This document shows, in pieces, positions 46,082 through 58,826 of a stretch of 64,000 nt of DNA (positions are counted from its first letter, which is position 1; every line of letters begins with the position of its first letter). The DNA comes from Epiperipatus broadwayi (Eukaryota; Onychophora; Udeonychophora; Euonychophora; Peripatidae), in the NCBI GenBank assembly GCA_028023455.1, contig JAQFVV010006197.1, positions 14,383,254 to 14,447,253 of the forward strand, read 5' to 3'. The notes below the pieces were generated by a model that saw nothing but the letters and a program-made list of their open reading frames with translations, did no database searches and was not told the origin of the DNA. A program made the position numbers and the translations under genes.

Positions 46082-47362
46082 AAACAGCATATGAGTTTTT
46101 GGAGAAGAAGGAAGAAGTGATTAAGCAGATTGCTCCTTTGTCAAAGGATCATTATTATTTTGCAGAGGGTAAGAATTGGTATAAAACAATTAATACGTTC
46201 AGATTTCTGTTACAAGAGAAAAACATTAATTGTGCAAAGGAAGATAAAGGTAATAGATTTGTGTCAATGGATGGACATATATATAAAGGGAAAATTTCTC
46301 AGCAAATTGTTAAGTTGAAGTTTGAAAAAGTGAGAATTATAAGTTAAAAGTGTGTAAGGGCAAGTTTGTTTGTAATGTTTTGCATTTAAATGTTGGTAAA
46401 ATATTTAGGAGAGATGAGTATTTGAGGATTTATCCATCAGCTGGGATTGTTCCACATTTATTTGCAAATGTTAAAGTTCATAAAGAGAATGCTCCATTAA
46501 GATTAATGATGGATTTTGGAGGTTGTTAGTATCAAAAAGCATCGTAATTGGTTGCAAAATGATTACAAGAGTTGGTAGGTTTCGGCAAATATGCAATTAA
46601 ATTTACATTTGAATTTGTTCAGATATTGGAGTCTGCTAAGGTGATTGGCAATTTTTATATTGCCTCATTGGATGTATATAAGTTATATGGATCAGTGGAC
46701 TATAATAAATTGATGTGTAATTAAAAAAACTTTTGTTAGATTATAATGTAGACTTTTGTAAAGCCAGATTTATTGTGGAAGTGTTGGAATTGATTAATGG
46801 TGATATTATTGCAAGATATGGAAAGGATTATTATCAAATGAAGAATGGTTGGCCGATGGAGTTGGCAGTGAATGGTATTGTGTGTAGTTTGTATGTTTCG
46901 GAAATGGGAAAATATATTGTAGAGCCATTTATAAGGAGTAATGATTTAGTGTATAGAAGATATGTGGATGATGTTTTTGTGTATGGATCAAAAGATGTAA
47001 TAGAGAATATGTTCAATGAATTAAATGAAAATTCTGGTTTGTCATGGACTATTGAGTTTGAATATGATGGTGTTTTAAAGTATTTATATGTAAATGTATA
47101 TAAATGCTATAATATGTTTGGGTATAAAATGCTTGTTAACCCATCATTGAATGTTTTTTTGAATTATAAAATGGCTGGATTCAAATGTTTTTTGTATCAC
47201 AATTTGCATCCTTGTAAATTTGAGGCAGTTAGAAAAAGGAATATTGAGAGATATATTGATGACTTGATGAGTATGGGATACAAGAAAACTGTATTACACC
47301 AGCAATTGAGGTTGTTTTATAATCATGTGAAGTTTCAACATAAAGTGGATGTAAAAAATTAA
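46082..47362 (+). pseudogene. PLE-C reverse transcriptase, upstream copy
   Basis: Open frames 46036-46347 and 46733-47362 with breaks between. The first holds KEDKGNRFVSMDGHIYKGKI (RT N-terminal block). The middle, in shifted frames, holds RIYPSAGIVPHLFANVKVHK, then LRLMMDFGG and motif A as ASLDVYKLYGSVD. The 209-codon frame has NGWPMELAVNG (motif B), RRYVDDVFVYG (motif C, intact YVDD at about 46961-46972), and the thumb block NYKMAGFKCFLYHNLHPCKF. Frameshifts make it inactive. Distinct from family B (about 40-45% identical by eye). Confidence 0.8.
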
Positions 47363-47913
47363 ACAGTCAAAAAATGGTTTTCTTTATCTTATGTGCCATC
47401 TATAAATACAAAATTAAAAAAATAATTGGTAAAGATTATAATATAGGATTCCGATCACCTTTGTGTTTAAATAGACTAATAAATAATTCAAAGGATAATG
47501 TGGAAGAAATGAATAGGTATGAAGTGGTTTATTCTCTTGCCTGCAAAGAAATTAATTGTAATGCTATCTATTAGGGTGAAACGAAGGCTAATGTATTAAC
47601 ATGATTGCAACAGCATGTTTATCAGTATAAAAACTCTAAAAGTGATTCACAAGTTAATTCTGTTTTTTCACATCATGAAAGTAATTGTGGACATGAGTTT
47701 TATCCTCAAAATATCACTACTGTGTGCAATGAATCAAATGATAAAAAGATGAAGTTGAAAGAGGCTTGGTTTATTACAAAGTCTAAAAACGTTATCAATC
47801 AGCATAATACTAGTGTTCCACTGAGCGGGCACTGGAATATTAACTGTTCAGTTCCAATATGTCACCATGATTCTGGTACTTGGTACCAAACACTTGGTAC
47901 CAAAAGCGCTTGA
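47363..47913 (+). pseudogene. PLE-C GIY-YIG endonuclease, upstream copy, broken
   Basis: FRSPLCLNRLINNSKD at about 47450 leads into VVYSLACKEINCNAIY, a TAG stop exactly where the second Tyr of YYGET should be, then GETKAN, a second stop, LQQHVYQYKN, SVFSHHESNCGHEF, MKLKEAWFITKSKNVINQ and VPLSGHWN. It aligns along its length with the family A domain. Two stops in the catalytic core. Confidence 0.8.
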
Positions 47914-47977
47914 CAAATAGTTTTTTTGTGATTAATGTTTTTTGAATTTTAGCTACTCTGTTTATCACACTTTATAC

Positions 47978-48007
47978 ATGAAGAATAATTTTCATTATCT
48001 GACAGAG
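47978..48007 (+). other. PLE-C tail hairpin module, upstream copy
   Basis: ATGAAGA, stem ATAAT, loop TTTC, stem ATTAT, then CTGACAGAG. Same as 50483-50512 but with the leading C lost. Confidence 0.35.
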
Positions 48008-48399
48008 TTGTTGTATTATTTATTTATTATTTAAAGTATAATTATAGATTATCAATATCAATATTATTGGGAGTATGTGGAGGCCTTGAAGTTATGTAAA
48101 GAGACTGTTAAAATTGGAGAGCAGTTAAAGTTCTTAAAGAAGTGCATGAAATTTAAAGTTTTTCTGAACTGTGATAAAGTGGTTGTTAACCCATCTTTTC
48201 ATAGGAAGAGACACGTAACCCATCTTTTCATGGGAAGAGAGAAGCCATGGGTTTAATGAGGTTTAAGTTATTAAAGTGTATTGTAAAAAAACAATTACAG
48301 TATATTTAAATGTTGCAAGAAAGAGAAGAATGTTAGACTTTTATTGGATATCAGATGATATTTTTAATAGAAAATGTTTTTACAGTGTAAATTTGATAA

Positions 48400-49900
48400 T
48401 TTAACTTTTTAGCAAAGAAACAAAATTTAATAATTTATAATGAAGTGCAAGATAATTTTGTGAATTTATCAAATGTAAATTTGTCAATGGAATTTAAATC
48501 TTTATTGGAATGCGATCCTAGATTTGTTAGTGGTGGTTGGAAAGATCAAATATGAAGATTATTGCAGATATTGAGATAGTGTATGAGTTTTCAGAGAAGA
48601 AGGAAGAAGTGATTAAGCAGATTGCTCCATTGTTAAAGGATCATTATTACTTTGCAGAGGGTAAGAATTGACATAAAATGATTAATAAGTTCAGATTGCC
48701 GTTGCAAGAGAAATATGTTATTTGTGCGAAGGAAGATAAAGATAATAGATTTGTGTTAATGGATGGACATATATATAAAGGAAAATTTTCTCAATAAATT
48801 ATTAAGTTGAAGTTTGAAAAAGTACAGAATTATAAATTAAAAATGTGTAAGACAAGTTTGTTTGTAATGTTTTGCATTTATATGTTGGTAAAATATTTTG
48901 GAGAGATGAATATTTGAGGATTTATCTGTCAGCTGTGATTGTTTCATATTTATTTGTGAATGTTAAGTTCATAAAGAGAATTCTCTGTTAAGATTAATGA
49001 TGGATGTTGGGAGTTGTTATTATCAGAAAACATCGCAATTGGTTGCAAAATGGTTACAAAAGTTGGTAGGTTTCGGCAAATATACAATTAAATCTACATT
49101 TGAATTTGTTCAGATATTGGAGTCTGCCAAGGTGATAGGCAATTTTTATATGGCCTCATTGGATGTATGTGAGTTATATGGATTGGTGGACCATAATAAA
49201 TTGATAAGTGTAATTAAAAAACTTTTGTTAGATTATAATGTAGACTTTTGTAAAGCGAGATTTATTATGGAAATGTTGGAATGGATTAATGGTAATATTA
49301 CTGCAAGATATAGAAAGGATTATTATCAACCTAAGAATGGTTAATTGATGGGGTTGACAGTCAGTGGTATTATGTGTAGTTTGTATGTTTCGGAAATGGA
49401 AAAATATATTGTTGAGCCATTTATAAAGAGAAATGATTTAGTGTATAGAAGATATGTGGATAATGTTTTTGTGTATGGATCAAAAAATGTGAGAGACTAT
49501 GGTCAATGAATTAAATGAGAATTCTGGTTTGTCATGGACTATTTAGTGTGAATATGATGGTGTTTTAAAGTATTTAGATGTAAATGTCTATAATTGCTGT
49601 AATATGTTTGAGTATAAAATGCTTGTTAAACCATTAAATATAAGGGGTTTTATACACCTATCATCGAATGTTCCTTTGAATTATAAAATGGCTGGATTCA
49701 AGTGTTTTTTTGTATCACAATTTGCATCTTTGTAAATTTGAGGCAGATAAAAAAAAAAAAAGGAATATTGAGAGATATATTGATGACTTGACAGGTATGC
49801 GATACAAGTAAACTATATTACACAGGCAATTGAGGTTGTTTTATAATAATATGAAGTTTAAACATAAAGTGGATGTAAAAAATAAGAGTCAAAAAGTGGT
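48400..49900 (+). pseudogene. PLE-C reverse transcriptase, downstream copy, catalytic residue lost
   Basis: N-terminal block NFVNLSNVNLS then CDPRFVSGGWK near 48460-48545; KEDKDNRFVLMDGHIYKGKF near 48730; frame 48997-49344 with MASLDVCELYGLVD (motif A) and NGNITARYRKDYYQPKNG, closed by a stop at motif B. The motif C box reads RRYVDNVFVYG: the codon at 49462-49464 is AAT (Asn) where the upstream copy has GAT. That Asp is one of the metal-binding residues of reverse transcriptases, so this copy is dead independently of its stops. Confidence 0.8.
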
Positions 49901-49904
49901 TTTC

Positions 49905-50430
49905 TTTAGCTTATGTGCCATGTATAAGTATGAAATTAAAAAATATAATTGGTAAATATTATAATAGAGGATTCCGATCGCCTTTGTGTTTAAATAGACT
50001 AATAAATAATTCAAAGGATAGTGTGGACGAAATGAATAGATATGAAGTGGTTTATTCCATTGCCTGCAAAGAAATTGGTTGTAATGCTATTTATTACAAT
50101 AAAACGAAGGCTAATTAATATATTAATGAGATTGCAACAGCATGTTTATCAGTATAAAATATCTAAAAATGATTCACAGGTTAATTCTGCTTTTCACATC
50201 ATGAAAGTAGTTGTGGACATGAGTTTTATCCTCAAAATATCAGTACTGTGTGCATTGAGTCAAATGATAGAAAGAGTAAGTTGAAAGAGGCTTGGTTTAT
50301 TATGAAGTCTAAAAACGTTATCAATCAGTTTAACACTAGCGTTCCACTGAGCATGCACTGGAATATTAACCGTTCAGTTCCAATATGCCGTCATGATTAT
50401 ACGGTACCGAAAGCGATTGGCAAATAGTTT
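49905..50430 (+). pseudogene. PLE-C GIY-YIG endonuclease, downstream copy, broken
   Basis: Reads VVYSIACKEIGCNAIYYNKT: the GE of YYGET has become NK. Frameshifts follow at about 50110 and 50190, with QQHVYQYK, KLKEAWFIMKSKNVINQ and VPLSMHWN recoverable in other frames. Confidence 0.75.
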
Positions 50431-50482
50431 TTTGTGATTGATGTTTTTTTAATTTTAGCTACTCTGTTTATCACACTCTATA

Positions 50483-50512
50483 CTGAAGAATAATTTTCAT
50501 TATCTGATAAAG
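50483..50512 (+). other. hammerhead-like module in PLE-C tail
   Basis: CTGAAGA (50483-50489), stem ATAAT (50490-50494), loop TTTTC, stem ATTAT (50499-50503), then CTGATAAAG. The first box is identical to the SINE box at 39579. The second box has an inserted T relative to GAAA. Confidence 0.4.
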
Positions 50513-50530
50513 TTTTTGTATTATATATAT

Positions 50531-53500
50531 AAAAAGGGGAAGAAAAAGGTGAAAGAAAAAAAAGGTAAAATTTTGTAATAATGATCCCCCCCCCCTCATC
50601 AGTAAATAAGTTTTATTTTAGTTAAAAACTAAAGAAAATGTAAAAAAGTCTGAGGTAAAATAAAACTGAAACTAGAAAATACGGATTAATGGAATTAATA
50701 AATAGAAAAATAATTAATCCTGAACATTTAGTATTTCATTAAAATTTGACAAATGTACAAATTTTATTAATAAGATTAGCAAATATCTGAAGTATAATTA
50801 ACAATGTAATTCGAGAAATAAATCTAATTAAATAAGGGAAAATAACACAGATAAGCCAGAATTTATGTGACCGTCAGATGTCAGATCAAAAAATACTTTT
50901 CAAATATCAATGACGAGAAAAAAGATATAAAAGAGTTTAAAAAAATTTGTGTAAAGTCTTGTCTTGCTTGTCTTTTTCATTTTCTTTTTAAATCAGGAAT
51001 GAAAACATCAATGAAATCTGAAGAAATCAGCATATAAAGTTGCCAAAAGCTAATATAGACACATAAATATTTTGACCATGTGTAGCTAAACTTCCGTGTG
51101 TGTGGTTCTAAGCTTCCATTATGCAGCAATCAAGTAATAAGGGAATACCCTAAATTTGCCATACGATGTAACAAAAGTCTGAATGTAAGCCCATCATTTT
51201 CTTAAAGTTATTCTACTAAAATAATATGTTAATATATATATATGTGTGTAAAATAAGAAAAACGAGATACTAATATTGGATCTCTGACTAGCTGACATTG
51301 AAGTTGTATCTAAAATTAATCTAGTTTTAGCCATTAAATCTTCCGAAGTGTATGAATCAAAAGTGGACTAGGAAGCTGACCAAATTGAATGATTGCAGTT
51401 CGAAGCTACATGAAATCAAGAGCCCATCTAACTATGCATTTTCTAATGTCTTCGTGAATTGAAGTTAACCAGGGAACTGGACAACTAAACGATTTTAATA
51501 GGTTTAAAATCATGTGAAATCAAATCTCTAAATACATGATCTCAAAATAAGAATCCTGTAGAATACAAAATATGATTACAAAATAATTACGAAATGGTAG
51601 GACAGTTGTTATTCCATTTTATTAGTAGGCCTGAAATATAATAGTTAAAATATTAGCATCCATTAAAGTCAAATGATAAAATGTTTCTGTAAATATTTAT
51701 TTGATTTTTTTATATTTCACAAATGAGCTTCAATCAATATTTTTTTTTATATATTTTTATTTTAACGTTGTTGTTTTTTTAATTATATTTTTTATTTTAT
51801 TATGTCATGGATTGAATTATTAAGTAAATATTCAGAAGTAATCCAGTTATGATAGTAAAATTAATTTGATTTATTAATTAATTACAAGTAGCCTCTAGTC
51901 CTTATTTCTTGACATTTTAGCATTAATTTCTATATAATTGTGGTATAGAGATAGATGTTAGTTTTGTTTTTGATTAAAGATAAATGATGATTCATGTTTG
52001 CTGTATCAACAAAAATTATTATCCTCTCAAGTATTACCTTGTTCACCTGACCCAATTGTGGATAATTGGAGTAGTTCAACATCAAAGAAGTGATGAAGGG
52101 ATTCGGATATCTATATGTTCTTCATTATATGTAGCACCATAGTCTGCATTCAAAAACACATTTCAGAATAACAATGGTAACTAGTAGCAGTTTAATTATT
52201 GATATTCATGAAATATTGCTATTTTGATATTAATTTTAAAATCCTATTTCAGAATAATTACATAATTATTCTACTGTATTTGCTTACTTGGGTGTACATT
52301 AACAGACGCGAAATATTGGGAGAGAGGGGATAATAAAGTGTTAAAATAATTTGAAATATATAAACTAATAAAAAAAGATTGTGAAATAAAGTTGAAAAGA
52401 GAATGGAGTGAGAAAATTTTATTTTTAGTGATGCTAGGAAAATGAAACAAGCAGATATGAGGTATTCTTAGATCATAAAAATCATATGGAAAATAAATGT
52501 TGCATCATGTTGATGAATGCCTTTGAGGTATTTACCCATATATAGTTGTTGAATCATATTTGCAAACTAGTCATATTGCCTTTTAAAATATTTAACAAAC
52601 CATAAGAGAATGGCATATTTTTCTGAAGGTCAAGTACCAATAGAAAATTCTTAGGCTTATTTCATCTTGCCAAACAAATAAAACCTGCCTTATTAAAAAA
52701 AGTTTTTTAATGATTTGAGTTAAATTATTCTTATGTCCTTTGAATTTTTAAGTGTCTCTAGTTACTGACTATTGGTGTTGTAATATTCATACCCATTTTT
52801 AAGATACCATCAAATACTCACACATACTAGTATTATTTAACATAAAAGTAACTTATGATTGGGAAAAAATATAAAATCTTCTAGGTTTTTCCTATCATAA
52901 TGGATAGTATTACAGTTGAATCGATCTTCTGAAAGAGTTAATGGAATCACTTGTCTGATTGAATCAATATTTTTAATCAGAAAATATTAACAAAGACTGC
53001 AAAGAACAAATCCAACTTTTAGCTCTTTCTGTCCATGAAATAAAGAGTGACATAAATTAATTATATGTGTAGGATGTAGTTTTAACATATGTAAAGATTC
53101 AAAGGAATCAGAATAGTATAACAGGATAAATACAAACTTATATGGTGTAAAGAGTATGAAACTAGTGTGACTTAAAATTTGAGTTTGAAAATAGAAACAA
53201 AATCAATCAAAAAGCAGCAAAGAAGATAAATAACAATTTAAAGTCCTATTTTCTCATTTCAAAGACAGGGTTTTGTGATTATTGTAATTTGATCACAATG
53301 TTGATACAAATTTAAAACTAAAATAATGCAAGAGTATGCCAAGATTTAAGTTAGAAAGATAATTTTAACCTGAAACAATGCAGTTTTATAATGTAAATAT
53401 TACAAGTGGTATCTCATATCATTCAAGAAACATACGTGTTTTATATAATTATCATTCCAAATTTGATCTTTTTATTATAAGCATTATTTACAATATAACC

Positions 53501-54770
53501 ATAAAATTGCAAAAAATGGAGAAATAAAATTACTTTTGTTTAAAATAGTTTCTAACTGGAATCACTTTATTGCTTTCTTACAATCAAATATTATAATGGA
53601 ATAAATTTGCTTTTTATTATTGTAAACATTCATTGTCTTAAAAACTATAAAAATTAATAATATTTGCAAAAAATGGGGGTTGCATATATTTAGATTACAA
53701 GCGGTATAATATGAGAGACCACTAAACCAGGAAAAAGAAACATAAAATTTATACTATGTGAGATAAATTCAAACTAATTTATTTTTTGCAAAATAGAGAT
53801 ATACCTAGAAATGTATTGAGATAAACACCTGTTTAATTAAAAAAATTCTATCAAAATAAGATATAATTTATAGCAATTATCATATTCTAGTTATAGCTGT
53901 TGCAGATTAAAAAATAGAAGTTTTAATGTTATGGTAGCATGATTATAAAAGATTGGAGACACTGAAGCTAAAGTAAATAAATATTTATTTGTCATGTAAA
54001 TTTTATTAGGGTCAAAGCTTTGAATAATGTCTATCGCTCATTTATTTTATTCCATAAGAAAAACTGTACAAAGAGAATATGATTGAGAATTACCGAAAAT
54101 TGAAATAATTTTTATATCTAATATTTGTATAAGCATTACAAGCTGTATTAATTTTATGTTTTCTCCTCATGACCATTACTTAATATTCCACATTTCATTT
54201 AAATTGTCAAAGGGATTAATTGTTGTAAATTCATATGACCTTATCTTGCAGTAAGTAGTAAGTTGAGTCAGTTAAAAAATATAATTGGTAAGAATTTATG
54301 TCTAAAGGCATGTCAACCTAAATTTGTTATATATAAAATTCATTTTTATAATGTAAAACAAATATCTCTAAACTATTAATATTTTTTTAATTTGTATAAA
54401 ATTAAAGAAATATTAAAAGGGAGCAGTCTATTACCAATGCTTACCACAAATAATTAAAGATTTGGAAAAGAAAGTGAAAAGATTAGATATGGTTTTTTTT
54501 AAAAAAAAAAAAAAACACTCTAAAACAATTTAAAAAGTGAAAATATTAGATATGATTTTTTGAGAAACATTCTGGGCAGTTGAGAAGATTAGCATCTAAG
54601 TTTTAGAAAACATTTTGTGGTCAATAGCTGAGTTATGACAGAAAGATTATAAAAGGCATTTTAAAAAAGATATTTTACAAACTTTAAAATTTAGATTTGT
54701 AATCATATTTTGGATTATTTCCATCAACTAGTTTTAATTATTAAATGAATTTAGAAAAAATCAAACCTGA
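50531..54770. other. AT-rich DNA without genes
   Basis: A C run at 50585-50595. A less AT-rich patch at 51270-51560 is unidentified. No ORF with a family match. Confidence 0.5.
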
Positions 54771-54900
54771 AAAATTCAAACTTTATTAAACATTTCAAAT
54801 GTATTCAATTATTAACAACAACATACAAACTTTCAGAAATATATTTCACAATTTAGGCTTCAAATAGAATTTAAGTAAAAGTTTTACCAACAATCATCTA
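54771..54900 (-). repeat. possible decayed SINE tail (palindrome family)
   Basis: AAATGTATTCAATTATTAAC then AACATACAAAC resembles 42150-42180 and 39250-39290 (AAATGCATTCAACTGTTAGT). Tail only; weak. Confidence 0.35.
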
Positions 54901-57900
54901 GTATTTGCTGTAGATAAGAAAATTGGTGAGCAAAAAGGGTATCAACAACATTTTTAGCTTGTTCTAACAATAAACCTAATTGCATCAATAGGATAAAATC
55001 TTATTCTTCAGTCTATAGAAGTAAGGAAGGAAACTACAAGTATGGAAAAATACTTTTCAGTATATATTCATTGCATTAGTGATAAATCACACTCTCACTG
55101 CCTAGAGAGAATGAATAATTTTCCAAGATCTAGTTTAGAGACTTAAATTGTAGCCTGTTGTCTGCTATACTAAAAGATGCTTTGATCATGCTCAGGATTG
55201 ATCTGTCTGAGGTTTACCAACCAATCAAGATTGAAGAATATTAACAAGTCAGTGAAAACAATATGCAATAATAGCAATCGATAATTTGCATATGGATTTA
55301 GAGAGAACTATGCTGTTATACATTAATGGTGGCTTTTCAGTTCAATAAATAACTTTATTTGCAAAAATATTTGAAAAAATCTTCAAGATTCTACATATAT
55401 ATTGTAATGGTATAAATTTAGCACAGTATAGTTTCATTCAACACTGCAAAATGGCCTTACTGATGTCTAATAAACCAACTACGTAAATATAAGATAATTT
55501 AATATTTTAATCAACAATCTTTAATGACAATGATTGCAATAGCTGTGAGTGTATGCAATAATGTGTGTGTGTAAATTTATATATAAGAAATATTTTAAAT
55601 AACATACAAGAATAAAAAATACGAAATAAGTGGATACAAAATTTTATTTTGGGATATAATTATATAAATAATCCCTTAATTTATGCTGTTTGGAGATAGG
55701 AAGGAAAACAGATCTTATTTTATTTTTTTTTGTGCATTAAAAAAAACCTTTTATTGTAAATAAAGAAATTTATTAATGATTGAATGAAATAAAATTACAG
55801 TGACTATAATTGATTTGTGAAGGGTGCATAGTATTGTTATATATATATATAGATAGTTTCCAAATCAAAATCTGTTTTTTTCTTTTTCTATATATTGCTT
55901 ATCACTAAGAATACAGCCCAATAACACACTAAATTGTAACTGAAAGGATTATGGCAGCAAAATGGTAACTCACCAGTGTTTGGTAATACTTGTTATTGTT
56001 CATCAGTTTGTCATGACTTAACAATATTAATCATCAGTAACAGAGACATTTGGTCAGAGGAACCCCCTCCCCCCAATGCTATTATTGTATTTTTTTTTAA
56101 ATTGTTTTGTACAGTCGTTTATTGAGATATTTTGTGAGGTTTTTTTTTTAAAAAAATCCAAATTTATATTTCTTCAATATATTGATGTTTTAATTAAAAC
56201 AAAATTAAAAGTTGTCAGTAAAATTTAATAATGGCAGAATAAAAAGAGTGTTAGTATTGCCTTTTTCTCATTGATTGACTTTTTTTGTTATGGGTATTTA
56301 TGGCCATTTGTAAGATTATTTCAAAATTATTTTTGGAGTAACTAAAAACATTATTTTTTTGTGAAATTTATTAAAATTCATGATTATTTTTAAAAACTAT
56401 TCGTGTAAAAATAAAAAGTTTATATATTTTATTTTTAAAAGTAGAAGGAAATCACTTCTAGTGTAATGTTAACAAAAAAAAATTAGTGTTCTGATCAGTT
56501 CACATTATGAAAATTATGACTAATTAACCATTGTCATCACTGTCTTAAAACAATTAGAGATATTTTAAAAATTAGGAAACAATTTTAATACCTTAAAGCA
56601 GAATTTGATAGATTTTTTCAAAGATTAATATTTTTTATTTACATGTTAACAAATTTCAATTAAAAAAAATTCTGTTCATTTTATGAATGATTCAACTCTG
56701 CTATCCATTCAATGATGGAAGCATCTATTGTTATTATAATCTCATTGTTTTAATATTACCAAGTTCAAATATTAATTTTTAGAATTTGCAAATATATATT
56801 ATTAAAAATAAAGTTAAATTTATTGATTTTTAATGTAGAATAATTAAAATAAAAAATTGAATGCTTATAAAAAGTTTAATTAAAGAAAACAATTAAATCT
56901 TGTGATATGCAGGAGAGTTAATAACCATTATTTAAAGATGATGATCAGAATCATTATTGGAATGGAGGCATTTAGAATGCATTGTAAATCAGTCATATAG
57001 TCTTTCTTCCAAAGCCGATCGCTAGTTGCCTGCATAAGTAAAGTAAAGAAGAGGTGACAACCTAATAAGGCCTATCTGTTATCCACTCATGAAGAGAAAT
57101 GATCATTTTCCCCATCATTAGAACTAATGAAAAAGACAAAATGTATTATCAAAAAACTAATCCCAAGTCATGGTTGTGTTTGCTTTTAATAATAAAGTGT
57201 ATAAGCATGTTATATTATAAAAGTGTCATGGAACTATGATATCAATAAACCCAAGGTTGGTTATTATTCAAGAGTAAGAAACATTTATTTTATTACTAAA
57301 AACTATAGAACTCTTAATCTTTGATTAAGCATACTGAATATTTTATATTTATTTTCATTCATTAACTACATGGAATATATAGTTTATTATTGTTAATATT
57401 ATTATGATGATGATGGCAATGTTCTTTGTATTTATTTTGTGTCTAATCTTAATTTAACTTTGTGTATGTTATATGTTAAAATAGGTGTTTAGTTAAACAA
57501 ATTGTTGTGTTTTATTTGTCATTAAAGTCTGTCTTATGTATGCATGATTCATTCCCATCCAAACAATCATTTCTAAACTGTTATCATTGTTCCCAAATGA
57601 TTATGATTTATGATAAGAAAGCCCAGGGGTGTAAATAGAATAAAGAGAAAAAGAATGGGGTTGTAGTTAAAATATTCTCTTGGATAGACATTCTTCCTTA
57701 ATAGAAAGTGACATATAGGATCAAATTAATTCATGGCCTGTATTGATAGAAATGTAGCAGTTGAGATTCATCATAGAGATATAATCATCGTCACTGTCTT
57801 TTAATTGAAATATATAAATAAAACAGCTATTATGAGTTATATTATCTAAAATTAGTAGCATATAAAAGAGTATAAAATTTTACAGATAGAAATCCATTGA

Positions 57901-58798
57901 GAATGATGATCTGTGAAACAGCTATTATTGATCTAATAAAAGACAATTCTATATTAAGATATGATAGCTTTGGCTTAGATAAGGGTAAAGAACCAATCAA
58001 TTGGATTGATGTAACATGTATCCTAGGTCAGAGTTATATAATATTTTTTAAAATTGGGTTATCACATGGAATACTAAAAGAGAGAGAGAAAAGAAAAACC
58101 ATGTACTATTACATGAATGGGCAACCAACTTATGGCTGGTGTATTCCCAGTATTCTCCAGCCCCTTTTTTCTAAAAAAAATTTTTATTCTATTTCAATAT
58201 ATAATAATCAGTCTCAATAAAAAAAAATTACCCAGTAAAAAAACTTTAATTATTTTCATTTGATAAAGTTTAGATTTAAAATGTAAACAATTTGTAAATT
58301 TATATGGGATATATTGTTTTATAGATGTTAATATAGATTTTTTTCTCTTTGTTTTGAAATTGGGAGGGGGGGTATTTATGCTTTTTGTGAAGGAAATTTG
58401 AGATTTTTGTACTTATTTTTTTTTCTTTTAGCTTTAATATTTGTTTATTATAAAATAGTTGAATCTGAAGAATTTGCAATACATTGCCAAGTCTGTAATT
58501 TAATGAATATTAATTCTGTGAATATTGGTGGCTTTTAATGTAATAAAATAAATATAAAAATTAACATTTAACTAGAAGATAAATGTGTAATTATAAATTA
58601 TTCACCACATGTTGTACACTTGTTTAACCATAGATTGATAATCTAACCTATTCTCATTTAATTTTTATTCTGACACATTTTTAATAGAACCATGATATGT
58701 GCTATATGTTGTTCCAAGTTCCATCATCATATATAGCAAATAATAGCTCATGTTTTGTTGATAAACTTTGATTAGACTAGTACTGTTCATTGAATTCA
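54901..58798. other. AT-rich DNA; one unknown ORF at 57897-58220
   Basis: The 107-codon frame at 57897-58220 (MRMMICETAIIDLIKDNSIL...) has no match I know and ends in low-complexity sequence; probably chance. A weak RT-like motif at 55190 was rejected. Microsatellite (TA)n near 55840. Confidence 0.45.
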
Positions 58799-58826
58799 TC
58801 ACACACACACACATATATATATATAT
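58799..58826. repeat. (CA)n(TA)n microsatellite
   Basis: CACACACACACACA followed by TATATATATATA. Confidence 0.9.

Larger units (their letters stand above)
46068..48045 (+). mobile_element. Penelope-like element family C, upstream copy of a tandem pair
   Basis: Starts at ATTGCAGATATTGAAACAGC, inside the ORF relative to the downstream copy (same text at 48560), so it is 5'-truncated. It ends with the 3' UTR shared with the downstream copy (AGCTACTCTGTTTATCACAC). The downstream copy follows in the same orientation with little or no spacer, as in PLE tandem arrays, where the upstream copy can act as a promoter-bearing pLTR. Confidence 0.8.
48046..50530 (+). mobile_element. Penelope-like element family C, downstream copy of the tandem pair
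   Basis: Longer at the 5' end than the upstream copy, including the N-terminal region. About 90% identical to it over the shared 1.9 kb. It contains a direct repeat near 48187-48240 (TAACCCATCTTTTCAT twice) and ends at the same 3' UTR, followed by A/T-rich and AAGGGGAAGAAAAAGG sequence. Confidence 0.8.

Noticed and set aside
55130-55290. Text resembling Ty3/gypsy RT motif A (RIDLSEVYQPIKIEEY)
   Set aside because: Only one short motif; no other gypsy domain, LTR or primer-binding site found nearby. AT-rich chance matches are common.
57897-58220. 107-codon ORF as a gene
   Set aside because: No family resemblance, low-complexity end, composition like its surroundings.
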